Positions 48,428 through 58,220 of a DNA stretch of 64,000 bases are shown here, piece by piece. Numbering within the stretch: the stretch's first letter is position 1; the number at the start of each line of letters is the position of its first letter. Origin of the DNA: Neobacillus novalis NBRC 102450 (lineage in GTDB: Bacteria; Bacillota; Bacilli; Bacillales; Cytobacillaceae); the NCBI RefSeq assembly GCF_001591805.1, contig NZ_BCVP01000023.1, forward strand, positions 1 through 64,000, written 5' to 3'. Under the pieces are notes generated by a model, which was given only the letters and a program-made list of their open reading frames with translations, did not search any database and had not been told where the DNA came from. Position numbers and translations under genes: made by a program.

Positions 48428-50812
48428 TTATTTTTCAAAAATTGCATTGGATAGCAGACGGAATAGGTAATCTGTATGGTCACGGAAGCCCGCTTCCAGA
48501 CCAATTAAAGTTACATCCTTATCCTGCTCTTTAACCATCACAGCTTGGCCTTTAGCGTTTATGTTATTTCTCCAGTGTCCGGCCTGGAAGAAATCATTAG
48601 AGTTTGCATATCGAGCAACTACCTTATCATTTCCGGTATTGGTGTACCATGTTGGTCGGTAGACAAATCCGATATCGTCCTGTCCATAGCCGCCTGTTAG
48701 ACCGGTTCCTTCGTAATCAACCTTGACAATTCCGTTGCTGTCGGAACCGCCAACATTTATCGTGTCATCCGTAAGTCCCAGCGTTTTGGTTGCCTGTGAA
48801 GCACTTCCGCCTACGGCGATATATTTACCGCCTTGAGCAACAAAGCTGCTAATATTCGCTTTTAGCTTGGCTACTTGAGCCGAATCTTGGAGACCGAATT
48901 CTTTGCTTGATGCACTTGTGATAACCGTAATCAGGCTGGATGAGCCGCTGTAAACAAACACATCAAACCCATTTAAGCCTTTTTCCGCTACTTCAACCGG
49001 TGTCAACTCTGTCACTTGGAAGCCCAATCTCTTTAAGGAGAGCTTTGTTCCGCTATGGGATTGAACTTTACTAATGCCGCCATCCTTTAGAATTGCCACT
49101 TTTAAGCTGGATAATTGCGCAGCATCTGCTGGAATCTTCGCGGTCGATTCAATTTGCAGGCCTGATTCCTTTACAGCAGCTGAAATTTTATTGGCTGCCG
49201 CATCTGTGTAAAAATTGCCTTTCGAATCGCGTTTTATCGAAACTCCTTGTTGCAGTAAAGTATTTACTAGCTTAACAGATTGAACGGAACTGTTTGTAAT
49301 CAAGAATGGACCCTTACCGGATACAGACCCCTGCTCCGAAATCTTGTTCACCTTGTTTGTCGTTACATCAACAGAACTTTGTGTCGGAATCGCCTCAAAT
49401 CCCCAAAGCTCAGGCAGGCTCCATGCTGAAATATCATACATCGCGTTAATATCGTTGGTGATATCCTCTCCGTCCCACAGCATAGTGTTTGCTAATCCGG
49501 CTTTTGCCTGGTCCATTTTTACGATAAATGTACCTTTCGGATAAGATTTTCCATCCACTACAAATGCTTTCGGAGCTTGGACGACTTCAATATCGTTATT
49601 GAGTAAATGATTAACGGCCTTATGTGTGACAGTTGGATCTTTCTCATCCACCGGAAGAATATACGCTTTAGGGAAGAAACCGTCCTTATGGAAAGGATGA
49701 TCAAAATTAATCCCGCGCTTAAACATTTCAATTTGGTCGGTAATCATCGCCTGCTTGTTCTCTGTCGCATAATTAAGCGCACCAATGATAGCGTTGTACA
49801 TCCAGCGTACGCCATTCCAATCATTTGTTGGTGTTTCTAATGTATGACCGTAAGCCCCGTGATACATCGCGTACATTGGCGTAAAGATTGGCGGGTAGTC
49901 ATCCCAGCCATCCTTGTCATTCCGCTGTGGAATATAAACGCCTTGCATATTTTTATATAGGGTGCTATCTGTAAATTTATCTTTTTCTTTCATGATGTTA
50001 GCTTCCATCGCCTCAGCCTGCTTGTAAGCCCACTTGTTGTACAGGTCATACTCGTAGTTTGGATTATGCGGCGGCGTACAAGGTTCAATTAAGCCCTGTC
50101 GGTTTGGTGCGTAGTTTTTCACATATCCATGCGTATCAAGAAATACCATCGGGTTCCATTCTTTAATGAGATCAACGGTTTCTCTTGTTTCTGGCTGGGA
50201 TTGGGTGATAAAATCACGGTTCAAGTCAATACCCTCGCCGTTAAAACGGGTAGCATCCACACGTCCGTCAGGATTTTGCACGACATTGAAAATGAGAATG
50301 TTATTTTCTAGTATATTTTTCGTTTCTTGGTCATTCTCGGTGGCGAAGCGTTCAATTAGCTGCAGGATAGCATCCGTTCCTGCAAATTCGGTCCCATGGA
50401 TGGAACCATTGATCATAATTGGCACTTTAAAGTCTGGATTATTAGCAATCCAATCTTGAGCTTTCCCTGGGTTTTTAAACATTTGTTTTCTGAGTGATTG
50501 AATTTTCCCAAACTTGCCATGCGAACCAGGATCGGCAATCGTTACGACATAAAGTGGATTTCCATCCGCAGATGTTCCACGAACTTCCACTTTAATGCGA
50601 TTCGATTGTTTCTCAATTGCTTTCAGCTTTGAACCAATTTGCGAGAATTTCACAAAGTCATAGTTTTCACTATTAAACTTACTTCCATCCTGTTCTTCAT
50701 ATACATTGACGTTTGTCCATTTTGGCCCCTCTGCAAATCCCACGGTCCATGGTACACTTGTTAACAAACCTACGGCCAAGAGGCCTGCTACCGCTTTCTT
50801 CTTTTTCATCAT
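48428..50812 (-). CDS. Secreted M14-family metallopeptidase
   Basis: The 794-residue protein has a signal peptide (MMKKKKAVAGLLAVG..., cut near GFAEG) and an M14 domain with NGSIHGTEFAG (zinc His and Glu), GIDLNRDF and LDTHGY (third zinc ligand), and HTLETPTNDW (catalytic Glu). The C-terminal half (about 420-794) contains a glutamine-amidotransferase-like beta/alpha region (DVFVYSGSSS...GGKYIAVGGSASQ), common in the large Bacillus M14 proteins. It probably degrades extracellular peptides. It converges with the unrelated M14 gene at 45930, so two peptidases of one class lie tail to tail. GGGGGT precedes ATGs at 50812 and 50809. Confidence 0.9.
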   Translation of the reverse strand: MMKKKKAVAGLLAVGLLTSVPWTVGFAEGPKWTNVNVYEEQDGSKFNSENYDFVKFSQIGSKLKAIEKQSNRIKVEVRGTSADGNPLYVVTIADPGSHGKFGKIQSLRKQMFKNPGKAQDWIANNPDFKVPIMINGSIHGTEFAGTDAILQLIERFATENDQETKNILENNILIFNVVQNPDGRVDATRFNGEGIDLNRDFITQSQPETRETVDLIKEWNPMVFLDTHGYVKNYAPNRQGLIEPCTPPHNPNYEYDLYNKWAYKQAEAMEANIMKEKDKFTDSTLYKNMQGVYIPQRNDKDGWDDYPPIFTPMYAMYHGAYGHTLETPTNDWNGVRWMYNAIIGALNYATENKQAMITDQIEMFKRGINFDHPFHKDGFFPKAYILPVDEKDPTVTHKAVNHLLNNDIEVVQAPKAFVVDGKSYPKGTFIVKMDQAKAGLANTMLWDGEDITNDINAMYDISAWSLPELWGFEAIPTQSSVDVTTNKVNKISEQGSVSGKGPFLITNSSVQSVKLVNTLLQQGVSIKRDSKGNFYTDAAANKISAAVKESGLQIESTAKIPADAAQLSSLKVAILKDGGISKVQSHSGTKLSLKRLGFQVTELTPVEVAEKGLNGFDVFVYSGSSSLITVITSASSKEFGLQDSAQVAKLKANISSFVAQGGKYIAVGGSASQATKTLGLTDDTINVGGSDSNGIVKVDYEGTGLTGGYGQDDIGFVYRPTWYTNTGNDKVVARYANSNDFFQAGHWRNNINAKGQAVMVKEQDKDVTLIGLEAGFRDHTDYLFRLLSNAIFEK

Positions 50813-51019
50813 TAACCCCCACTAATGTATTTTTATTAATTTTAACGCATTTTTATTAGTCACTTTTATTTTAATAAGAAAACTATTAGAATACCATCCT
50901 ACCTTTCTCCCAAACATTCACCAAAAGTAAGACATTCTTGGGAAAAAGGTAACGAAAAATCCACACACTACCATTCTATGAACAAAATTCTTTATTATTA
51001 CATTTAAAATAGGATAAAT

Positions 51020-51085
51020 GGTGTCAGGCACCACAAAAAGACATTTGTCCACCTGTGGCGGACATACATGAATAGTGCCTGATAC
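51020..51085. repeat. GGTGCCTGACACC-family repeat (51.0 kb)
   Basis: GGTGTCAGGCACCACAAAAA, a GACATTTGTCCAC...GGCGGACATA core and AGTGCCTGATACT. It lies upstream of ykuK and resembles the 42.5 kb copy in reverse. Confidence 0.78.
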
Positions 51086-51231
51086 TATGGTTATTTTGGT
51101 GTCAGTTTTTGCAGACTTTGAAGTACTAATCCTTTCAAGGGCTGCACGACTATAATCCACTTTCCATAAGATAGGTATAAGAATTGAGAAATAAACCTTT
51201 AAAATGGAAGGGAAAGATGTGGTGCTTCAAT

Positions 51232-51768
51232 ATGAAAAAATCTCAGGATTACCACCATTCGTTTCAAAACCTTCAGGAGAATGGAATGTCGTTTGAACAG
51301 GTCTTGGAACGGATTGTTACATTCATGAATCTAAATCCAAGCGGGCACTACCGCTTAATGGTTGGCACTGATTCTCAGGTCCATAAATCACAGACCATTT
51401 TTATCACTGGAATTGTGATTCAAAATAAGGGCAACGGAGTATGGGCGTGTATAAGAAAGGTGAATGTCCCAAGAAGAATGACCCATTTGCACGAGCGGAT
51501 CTCCCTTGAACTTTCGTTAACAGAAGAGGTCGTTTCCTTGTTCACGGAGGAAAGAAAAAGTGAACTGATCAATATTGTTCTTCCCTACCTATACCAAGGT
51601 GCAACCTTCACAATGGAGGGGCATATCGACATCGGGGCAGGCAAACGTAACAAAACAAGGGAATTTGTAAAAGAAATGGTAACAAGAATAGAATCCATGG
51701 GAGTCGAACCAAAAATCAAACCAAACGCCTTCGTCGCCTCAAGCTACGCGAACCGTTACACAAAATAA
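51232..51768 (+). CDS. ykuK: YkuK-family RNase H-like protein
   Basis: The 178-residue product matches B. subtilis YkuK (DUF458): GMSFEQVLERIVTFM at the front, LMVGTDSQVHKS with the first acidic residue of the RNase H-like fold, and HIDIGAGKRNKTREFVKEMV. Its role is unknown, possibly in sporulation or nucleic-acid handling. The ATG at 51232 gives an N-terminus similar in length to YkuK; the ATG at 51217 has a closer AAGGG site and remains possible. A palindromic repeat directly follows the stop and likely ends transcription. Confidence 0.85.
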   Translation: MKKSQDYHHSFQNLQENGMSFEQVLERIVTFMNLNPSGHYRLMVGTDSQVHKSQTIFITGIVIQNKGNGVWACIRKVNVPRRMTHLHERISLELSLTEEVVSLFTEERKSELINIVLPYLYQGATFTMEGHIDIGAGKRNKTREFVKEMVTRIESMGVEPKIKPNAFVASSYANRYTK

Positions 51769-51780
51769 GGGTGTCAAAAT

Positions 51781-51830
51781 AAGGGTGTCAGGCACCATGT
51801 GAAATTTTCACATGGTGCCTGACACCCTTT
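51781..51830. repeat. GGTGCCTGACACC-family repeat (51.8 kb), near-perfect palindrome
   Basis: AAGGGTGTCAGGCACCATGT and its complement pair over about 23 bp around GAAATTTTC. A partial copy (GGGTGTCA) precedes it at 51769. It lies between the convergent ykuK and yclQ genes and probably serves as a terminator. Confidence 0.9.
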
Positions 51831-51837
51831 CCTTCAT

Positions 51838-52797
51838 CTATAATGCGGCTTCTATTTCTTTGGCCATTACTTTCATGGATTTTAAGCCGCCGCCGCTTAG
51901 GTACCAAGCGTCAGCGTCTAGGTAGACGACCTTATCATTTTTATAAGCTGCTGTTTTCTTTACTAGTTCATTTTCAATGATTTCTTTTGCGCCAACTTCT
52001 CCTCCTACGGCCGTTGCGCGGTCAATGACAAATAATACGTCTGGATTTTTCTCCATAATGTATTCAAACGTTACGCTTTGACCATGGGTAGAAACTTCAA
52101 TCTTCTTATCGGCAGCGCCGAATCCAAATACATCATGAATGATTCCAAAACGGGAGCTTGGGCCATAGGCACTCACTTTTCCTTCGTTCGCCAACAAAAT
52201 AAGGCCTTTTTGGTCGAGTCCAGACGCCTTTTTATTTACCTTTTCAACGGTCGCTTTAATGTCTTCTAATTCACCGGTCACCTTGTCTTCTTTTCCAAAA
52301 ATTTTGCCTACTAAGTTCATGTTTTTCTCAAAGGAGTCCATATAATTTGCATAATCAATGTCCACATATACCGTTGGTGCAATTTCTGCAAATTGATCAT
52401 ATAATTCCGCTTGACGCGTCGAGATAAAAATAACATCTGGTTTCAAAGCATGAACTGCCTCGAAATCCGGTTCTTTTAAACTTCCGACATTCGTATATTT
52501 TTTATCGGCATATTTTTTCAGATAAGAAGGAACCGTTGCTTGTGGGACACCTGTGACATCGATACCTAACTCATCTAGGGTATCTAAGATCCCAAAATCG
52601 AACACAACCACTTTCTTAGGGTCTTTCCCAACTACTGCCTCACCGTATTTATGCTTAATCGTCAGTTTCTCTGCCGTTTCCTTAGTATCTGTTGAAGCCG
52701 TTTTCGACTGGCCTTCCTCTTTTGAAGTACCCCCGCAGGCAGCTAATACGAAAATCATGCTAAAAATCAATCCTAATAAACTCCACTTTCTCATCAT
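51838..52797 (-). CDS. yclQ: Siderophore-binding lipoprotein YclQ
   Basis: The 319-residue protein has a lipoprotein signal (lipobox LAACG, Cys about 21), a Thr/Lys-rich linker and a class III periplasmic-binding fold with KVVVFDFGILDTLDELGI and GSLKEPDFEAVHALKPDVI. It corresponds to B. subtilis YclQ, the petrobactin receptor. It is the last gene of yclN-O-P-Q and hands ferric siderophore to the YclN/YclO permeases. A strong palindromic repeat follows its stop. Confidence 0.93.
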   Translation of the reverse strand: MMRKWSLLGLIFSMIFVLAACGGTSKEEGQSKTASTDTKETAEKLTIKHKYGEAVVGKDPKKVVVFDFGILDTLDELGIDVTGVPQATVPSYLKKYADKKYTNVGSLKEPDFEAVHALKPDVIFISTRQAELYDQFAEIAPTVYVDIDYANYMDSFEKNMNLVGKIFGKEDKVTGELEDIKATVEKVNKKASGLDQKGLILLANEGKVSAYGPSSRFGIIHDVFGFGAADKKIEVSTHGQSVTFEYIMEKNPDVLFVIDRATAVGGEVGAKEIIENELVKKTAAYKNDKVVYLDADAWYLSGGGLKSMKVMAKEIEAAL

Positions 52798-52812
52798 CTA
52801 TCCCTCTTTCTT

Positions 52813-53574
52813 TTATGAATTAAAATAAACACAGATCCTACAGTTATCCATTTCTCGAATCGGAATATCCATGTCGTAAATCTCGCTTAATGCCTCGGAC
52901 TGAATAATCTCCTCTGTCGGTCCATCCTTCACGACCTTTCCATCCTTCATCGCGACAATCCGATCCGAATAAACCGAAGCAAAGTTAATATCATGCAAGA
53001 CGATGACGACGGTTTTTCCTAGTTCATCCACCAACCGGCGTAAGATTTTCATAATTTGAACAGAGTGCTTCATATCCAAATTATTCAGCGGTTCATCCAG
53101 CAAAATGTAGTCGGTATCTTGGGCAATCACCATCGCGATAAAGGCACGCTGCCGCTGACCGCCAGATAATTCATCTAAAAAGCTGTCCTCCATTTCAGTT
53201 AGGTGCATATATTCGAGCGATTGCTCGACAATCCGTTCATCTTCTTCCGTTAACCGTCCCTTTGAGTAGGGAAAGCGCCCGAAGGAAACAAGCTCACGAA
53301 TCGTCAGACGGACATTCATGTGATTCGACTGCTTTAAGATTGAAACCCTTTTAGCAAACTCCTGTGACTTCATCCTGCGGACATCAGCGTTATCGACAAG
53401 CACTTCGCCCGTATCAGCATCAAGCAGCCGGCTGACCATCGACAACAGTGTGGATTTCCCCGCACCATTTGGTCCAATAAAGGAAGTAATTTTACCAGGT
53501 TGAATATCCACCGAAACCTCTTCGACAACCGGCTTTTTCCCATAAAACTTCGACAACGACCTCACTTGAATCAT
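52813..53574 (-). CDS. yclP: Siderophore ABC transporter ATPase YclP
   Basis: The 253-residue ATPase has Walker A GPNGAGKST, signature LSGGQRQRAF, Walker B DYILLDEPLNNLD and the switch His in VIVLHDINF. It powers the YclNO siderophore permease. Its ATG overlaps the yclO stop as ATGA, and yclQ starts 16 nt after it ends. Confidence 0.95.
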   Translation of the reverse strand: MIQVRSLSKFYGKKPVVEEVSVDIQPGKITSFIGPNGAGKSTLLSMVSRLLDADTGEVLVDNADVRRMKSQEFAKRVSILKQSNHMNVRLTIRELVSFGRFPYSKGRLTEEDERIVEQSLEYMHLTEMEDSFLDELSGGQRQRAFIAMVIAQDTDYILLDEPLNNLDMKHSVQIMKILRRLVDELGKTVVIVLHDINFASVYSDRIVAMKDGKVVKDGPTEEIIQSEALSEIYDMDIPIREMDNCRICVYFNS

Positions 53575-54521
53575 CCAGTCTTCCTCTCCTTTAATAATAA
53601 ATAGATGAAATAGACACCGCCGATAAAGTTAATGATAACGCTCAAGGTCGTCGAAAACGTAAAGACCCGTTCGACCACCCATTGCCCGCCGACAAGAGCA
53701 ATTATACTCATGATAACGGAACCGCTAATGAGCACCCTGTGTTTGTGTGTTTTAAAAAATTGGTACGACAGGTTGGCAACAATTAAACCAAAAAAAGTAA
53801 TCGGTCCAACTAATGCCGTCGAAATCGAAATGAAAATCGCGACAATTACCAGCATTTTTTTCACAATCGAATCATAGGGAACGCCTAGATTAATCGCCAT
53901 CTCCCTGCCAAGTGATAACACATCAAGATATTTTAAATAACGCCAAGCATAAATAGCCACAAGCCCAATGATAACAAGGGCCAGCCACACTAAATCAGCG
54001 TTAATATTATTAAAACTCGCAAACATCCGGTCTTGGACAATCTGAAACTCATTCGGGTCAATCAGCACTTGGAAAAACGTCGAAATACTTGAGAAGAATG
54101 TTCCAACGATGATTCCAACCAGCAATAAGAAATAAATCGACTGTCCGCCTTTTTTAAATAAAAACCGATATAACAAAAGGGCAAACAAAACCATTACAAC
54201 AGCAGAAAGAAGAAAATTCACTTGTTTATTGACAACAATCATGTGACCGGAACCGAGGAAGAAGATAATCAATGTTTGTAATAACAGATAAAGAGAATCC
54301 AGGCCCATTATGCTCGGCGTTAATATTCGGTTATGGGTAATTGTCTGAAAAACAACGGTGGCATAAGCGATAGTAAAGCCTGTTATCACCATTGCCATCA
54401 CTTTTATCGCTCTTCTCGGCAGCGCATAATCAAAACTGCCATTTAAATCATGAAATAAGTACAGCGCACAGCACCCTGCCGCGATTAAGACAAGACTGGC
54501 TATTTTCATCGAATTACGCAT
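53571..54521 (-). CDS. yclO: Siderophore ABC permease YclO
   Basis: The 316-residue FecCD-type permease has nine or ten membrane helices, with LGREMAINLGVPYDSIVKKM as the cytoplasmic coupling region and GPITFFGLIVANL near the end, both FecCD hallmarks. It pairs with YclN. AGGAGG lies 7 nt before the ATG, which overlaps the yclN stop. Confidence 0.93.
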   Translation of the reverse strand: MRNSMKIASLVLIAAGCCALYLFHDLNGSFDYALPRRAIKVMAMVITGFTIAYATVVFQTITHNRILTPSIMGLDSLYLLLQTLIIFFLGSGHMIVVNKQVNFLLSAVVMVLFALLLYRFLFKKGGQSIYFLLLVGIIVGTFFSSISTFFQVLIDPNEFQIVQDRMFASFNNINADLVWLALVIIGLVAIYAWRYLKYLDVLSLGREMAINLGVPYDSIVKKMLVIVAIFISISTALVGPITFFGLIVANLSYQFFKTHKHRVLISGSVIMSIIALVGGQWVVERVFTFSTTLSVIINFIGGVYFIYLLLKERKTG

Positions 54522-55464
54522 AGGCTTTCCTCCTAAAAAGAAGGATTAAGAAGATCCCGCTGCCAATAACTCCAACCATGAGACTGATTGAAATCTCATA
54601 CGGGTAGATGATGACACGCCCCAAAATATCACAAACCAGCAAAAAGATGGCTCCTGCCAAGGCAGTATGAGGTAATGTTTTTTGTAAATGATCCCCTTTG
54701 AAGATCGAGATGATATTCGGAATGATTAAACCAAGGAATGGGATAACTCCGACGGTTAAGACAACTGTTGCCGTAATCAGGGCGACCAATCCCAGCCCGA
54801 TATTCACAACCCTGCGGTAGCCAAGACCCAAATTTTTCGAAAAGTCTTCGCCCATGCCCGCTACGGTAAAGCGGTTGGCATATAAATAGGCTATTATTAA
54901 GATTGGAATACTTATGTATAGCAGCTCATAACGACCTTTCATAATCATCGAAAAATCCCCCTGCAGCCATGCCGACATATTTTGAATGACATCAGCACGA
55001 TAGGCGAAAAAGGTTGTCACAGAGGACAAAATATTTCCAAACATCAGCCCGACCAGCGGAATAAAAATCGCATCTTTAAACTTAATCCGGTCGAGAATCT
55101 GCATGAATAAAAAGGTTCCGCCAAGCGCAAAAAGAAAAGCAACCGCCATTTTCTCAAGCATCGATGCGTTTGCAAACAATAACATTGCAACCAGGATTCC
55201 AAGCCGTGTGGCATCCAAGGTTCCGGCCGTTGTCGGTGAAACAAATTTGTTCCGGCTGAGCTGCTGCATAATCAAACCAGCAATACTCATCCCCGCACCG
55301 GCCAGTAAAATCGCAACAAGTCGCGGCATGCGGCTGATTAGGAATATCTGCGTTTCTTCTGATTGAAAGTCTAATAGGTCCAATGGTGATAGACTGCTAA
55401 CACCAACAAACAAAGAAACCCCTGATAAAATAAGTAACACAACTAGTAGATATCGTTTCTTCAT
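54514..55464 (-). CDS. yclN: Siderophore ABC permease YclN
   Basis: The 316-residue FecCD-type permease has about nine helices, with AGAGMSIAGLIMQQLSRNKFVSPTT (split across a loop), GEDFSKNLGLGYRRVVNIGL as the coupling loop and GVIPFLGLIIPNI near the C-terminus. The ATG at 55464 follows GGAG by 6 nt; the frame is open 20 codons upstream through the Fur box, which is not coding. It is the first gene of the operon. Confidence 0.93.
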   Translation of the reverse strand: MKKRYLLVVLLILSGVSLFVGVSSLSPLDLLDFQSEETQIFLISRMPRLVAILLAGAGMSIAGLIMQQLSRNKFVSPTTAGTLDATRLGILVAMLLFANASMLEKMAVAFLFALGGTFLFMQILDRIKFKDAIFIPLVGLMFGNILSSVTTFFAYRADVIQNMSAWLQGDFSMIMKGRYELLYISIPILIIAYLYANRFTVAGMGEDFSKNLGLGYRRVVNIGLGLVALITATVVLTVGVIPFLGLIIPNIISIFKGDHLQKTLPHTALAGAIFLLVCDILGRVIIYPYEISISLMVGVIGSGIFLILLFRRKAYA

Positions 55465-55503
55465 GACTGTCTCCAATATTTCCATTTTTCCAGCATTATA
55501 GAT

Positions 55504-55526
55504 GAAATTGAAAATCATTATCATTT
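55504..55526. promoter_or_regulatory. Fur box of yclNOPQ
   Basis: On the minus strand AATGATAATGATTTTCAATT contains the 7-1-7 Fur core TGATAAT-GATTTTCA, close to the consensus. It lies just downstream of the promoter start site, so iron-loaded Fur would block the operon. Confidence 0.85.
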
Positions 55527-55539
55527 GCTTATTAACTTG

Positions 55540-55567
55540 ATTATACCATTGGAAAGGTTTACGTCAA
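55540..55567 (-). promoter_or_regulatory. SigA promoter of yclNOPQ
   Basis: TTGACG (55562-55567), a 16-nt spacer and TATAAT (55540-55545) on the minus strand. Confidence 0.75.
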
Positions 55568-55761
55568 CAGTTAATTGAGAATTTCTATCAATTGGAAGCA
55601 GGAGGCATAAAAAGCGGGGGCACCAATAAAAATGTTACACCTTATAACCGCTAAAATTGATGAGGAACTTTTCTTTTTTCCACACTCAAGATAGTGGTTG
55701 CCTACCTTCCAACTTTCCCCTTATACTTAAGTGGAGAAATTTGGTTATAAGGAGAAACCCT

Positions 55762-57411
55762 ATGTTTTCAAACCTTCAATTTTTAGAAACGGCACAGCAG
55801 GCAGAATATTTGACGCGGGAACTAATCAAGCTGAAAAGCTATAACGGGACGAATGGGGAAAATCTGAAGGCACAGTATTTATTGGATGTGATTCACTCGT
55901 TTCCTTATTTCCAACAACATCGCGAGCATGCTTGGACAAAACCGATTGAACACTACGAGCTCGAGCGCAAAAATGTCTTTGCCTTTGTCAAAGCTGCAAA
56001 CGGAACCAAAAAAACGATCATTTTTCATGCTCATATCGATACAGTGGGAACTGAAGATTTTGGCTCTTTGCAGGCTATCTCCCATGATACCGATGCACTC
56101 CAAGCCTATTTTGCAGGCTATAGCGCCGATCAGGATGTTAAGCAAGATGCACTGTCAGGTGAGTGGCTGTTTGGCCGAGGCTCGCTTGATATGCAAAGCG
56201 GCATTGCTGTTCATCTCGTCAACCTCCTTTATTTTTCAAGATATCCCGAAGAATTAAACGGGAATTTGCTGGTGATGTTTAATCCTGACGAAGAAAGCCA
56301 GCACGTGGGGATGCGTAGTGCACTAACCGAGTTAAAGAGATTAAGAGAAGAACACTCCTTGGAATTTACGGCTGCGATTAATGACGATTTCATTACGCCC
56401 TTATATGAAGGGGACGAAAATAAATACATTTATACAGGTGTGGCCGGAAAGCTGCTCCCGTGTTTTTATATTTTCGGCAGGGAGGCACATGTCGGTGAGA
56501 GTGTTTCCACCATCGATCCAACTATTATAGCCTCTGCCCTCAATCTGAAAATTGCCCAAAACCTTCAGCTTGTCGAAAAAATTGAAGGCGAACTGGTCCT
56601 GCCTCCTAGTTGTTTATTTCTAAGGGATGATAAAAAAAGCTATGATGTGCAAACAGCCATAAGCAGTAGGCTCTATTTTAATTACTTTGTTTACGAAAAA
56701 ACTCCCAAACAGGTTATCAACGAGCTGCTCGGCATCACCAAGCAAATCTGTACTGAACAGACAGAAAGACAGAAAAATACCTATCAGCAATTCTGCCATG
56801 TAAACGCTATCCCAGCTAAACAGCTTGATTGGACAATCGAGGTTACTAGTTTAGAGGATTATATTCATTATCTGGACAACTTGAACTTACATCCTAATGA
56901 GGCTATTCAGGAAACTTACAAAAAATATAACCGTGCAGACCTTGATGATCGGATGCTGGCTTTTCAGATTGTTGAGGTCTTGCAAAACTTAGATCCGGAG
57001 AAAAAACCGCGCGTGATTGTATTTTATGCCCCGCCTTTCCTGCCTTCAAACTATATTGAGGAGGACAACCCGATATATTCGAAGGTTAAGGCAGAATTGG
57101 AAAAAGAAGCATTACTAGTAAACGAACGATTTCAATTAAAGAAATACTTCCCTTATTTATCGGATGGAAGTTTCATGACCTTTAATGGGCCAGAAGCGGA
57201 AATGATTTCTTTGAAAAATAACTTTCCTGCTATGAATCAGTTATTTCCGTTACCGCTCGAGGCAATGAAGGAACTGAGCATTCCTTCTATTAATATCGGT
57301 GTATATGGAAAAAACGGGCACAATTGGACCGAGCGCGTCTACAAGCCTTATAGCTTTGGAGTCCTGCCAAGACTCATTCGAAACGTAACAAAAAATTTAC
57401 TAGCTGATTGA
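55762..57411 (+). CDS. M20-family peptidase, RocB-like
   Basis: The 549-residue protein is an M20 zinc hydrolase with IIFHAHIDTVG (metal His, catalytic Asp), GRGSLDMQSGIAVH (bridging Asp), FNPDEESQHVGM (catalytic and metal Glu) and a dimerisation lid domain in the middle. Length and order fit the RocB group, named from the arginine utilisation operon, whose exact reaction is undefined. AAGGAG lies 7 nt before the ATG at 55762; the frame is open further upstream without a site. No arginine genes are adjacent. A terminator follows. Confidence 0.88.
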   Translation: MFSNLQFLETAQQAEYLTRELIKLKSYNGTNGENLKAQYLLDVIHSFPYFQQHREHAWTKPIEHYELERKNVFAFVKAANGTKKTIIFHAHIDTVGTEDFGSLQAISHDTDALQAYFAGYSADQDVKQDALSGEWLFGRGSLDMQSGIAVHLVNLLYFSRYPEELNGNLLVMFNPDEESQHVGMRSALTELKRLREEHSLEFTAAINDDFITPLYEGDENKYIYTGVAGKLLPCFYIFGREAHVGESVSTIDPTIIASALNLKIAQNLQLVEKIEGELVLPPSCLFLRDDKKSYDVQTAISSRLYFNYFVYEKTPKQVINELLGITKQICTEQTERQKNTYQQFCHVNAIPAKQLDWTIEVTSLEDYIHYLDNLNLHPNEAIQETYKKYNRADLDDRMLAFQIVEVLQNLDPEKKPRVIVFYAPPFLPSNYIEEDNPIYSKVKAELEKEALLVNERFQLKKYFPYLSDGSFMTFNGPEAEMISLKNNFPAMNQLFPLPLEAMKELSIPSINIGVYGKNGHNWTERVYKPYSFGVLPRLIRNVTKNLLAD

Positions 57412-57425
57412 ATGAGCTAGTTAGC

Positions 57426-57460
57426 AAAGGACTCTTCCCTTAAGGGGAGGAGTCCTTTTT
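57426..57460 (+). terminator. Terminator of the RocB-like gene
   Basis: AAAGGACTCTTCCCT and AGGGGAGGAGTCCTTT form a long stem with T5. Confidence 0.88.
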
Positions 57461-57541
57461 CAATATGAAAAAAATTATTATTTTTCCAGCACATATTGGA
57501 CTTCCTGCACCTCATAAATTGGGCAATAGGAGGTGAAAGGA

Positions 57542-58027
57542 GTGAAAAAAGCGTTAGCAGCCATTGTTTTTCCGATGATTTTTTTATTGGCAGGATGCCT
57601 GGGCGGCGACCCTGTGAAAGACGACTTACTTAACTATGTGAACAAAGAAATGAAACAGGCTGTTAAATTGGAAGCGGCTGCTATCTCTGCCTATGAGGGG
57701 GTTGCAGGGGCCAATTATCAGGATGATCAAACGATGTACGATGCATTAACGAAAGTGGTAATTCCGAATTACAATGAATTTATTAAAGAGCTTGACTCGG
57801 TTTCAATCGAAACAGATGAGGTAAAGGAAATCCACGAGATTTTTATTACGGGGGCAGACATCCAGTTTAAAGCCTTTGGAAAAGTTAAGCAAGCACTAGA
57901 AGATCAGGATGCTGCTCTAATTGAAGAGGCCAACGATATGTTTGCTGACGCCCGAAAACAAATTCGTGATTACAAAAGTAAGCTGGATAAACTTGCAAAG
58001 AAACATGAGGTAAAAATTGAAAAATAG
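57542..58027 (+). CDS. Small predicted lipoprotein
   Basis: The 161-residue protein has a lipoprotein signal (basic start, hydrophobic core, lipobox LLAGC with Cys about 19) and a helical body of about 135 residues with heptad-like spacing and many acidic and Lys residues. I do not recognise the family; similar small helical lipoproteins occur in Bacillus without known function. The GTG at 57542 lies 8 nt after AGGAGG; the GTG three codons earlier abuts that site. Confidence 0.78.
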   Translation: MKKALAAIVFPMIFLLAGCLGGDPVKDDLLNYVNKEMKQAVKLEAAAISAYEGVAGANYQDDQTMYDALTKVVIPNYNEFIKELDSVSIETDEVKEIHEIFITGADIQFKAFGKVKQALEDQDAALIEEANDMFADARKQIRDYKSKLDKLAKKHEVKIEK

Positions 58028-58082
58028 ACTCCCAATCCGATCAATTTTTTTTAAAAAAGTGAACATGGTGATTTCAAAAAAC

Positions 58083-58124
58083 AATCCATCCTTTGTCAGC
58101 AAAATGAGGGTGGATTATTTTTTT
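58083..58124 (+). terminator. Terminator of the small lipoprotein gene
   Basis: AATCCATCCT and AGGGTGGATT pair with one T-G, followed by ATTTTTTTCC. The remainder of 58028-58220 shows nothing convincing. Confidence 0.75.
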
Positions 58125-58220
58125 CCTTATTCTAAGCTGGCTGCTGCATTATCACAATTTGGTTTCCGTCATTTTACATGGTCCACGGGGAAAAAATTCA
58201 TTTCCTCACTTAGCCCCCAA

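Noticed and set aside
50918-51160. 80-codon minus-strand ORF between the M14 and ykuK genes
   Set aside because: About a third of it is the translation of a GGTGCCTGACACC-family repeat, and there is no ribosome site.
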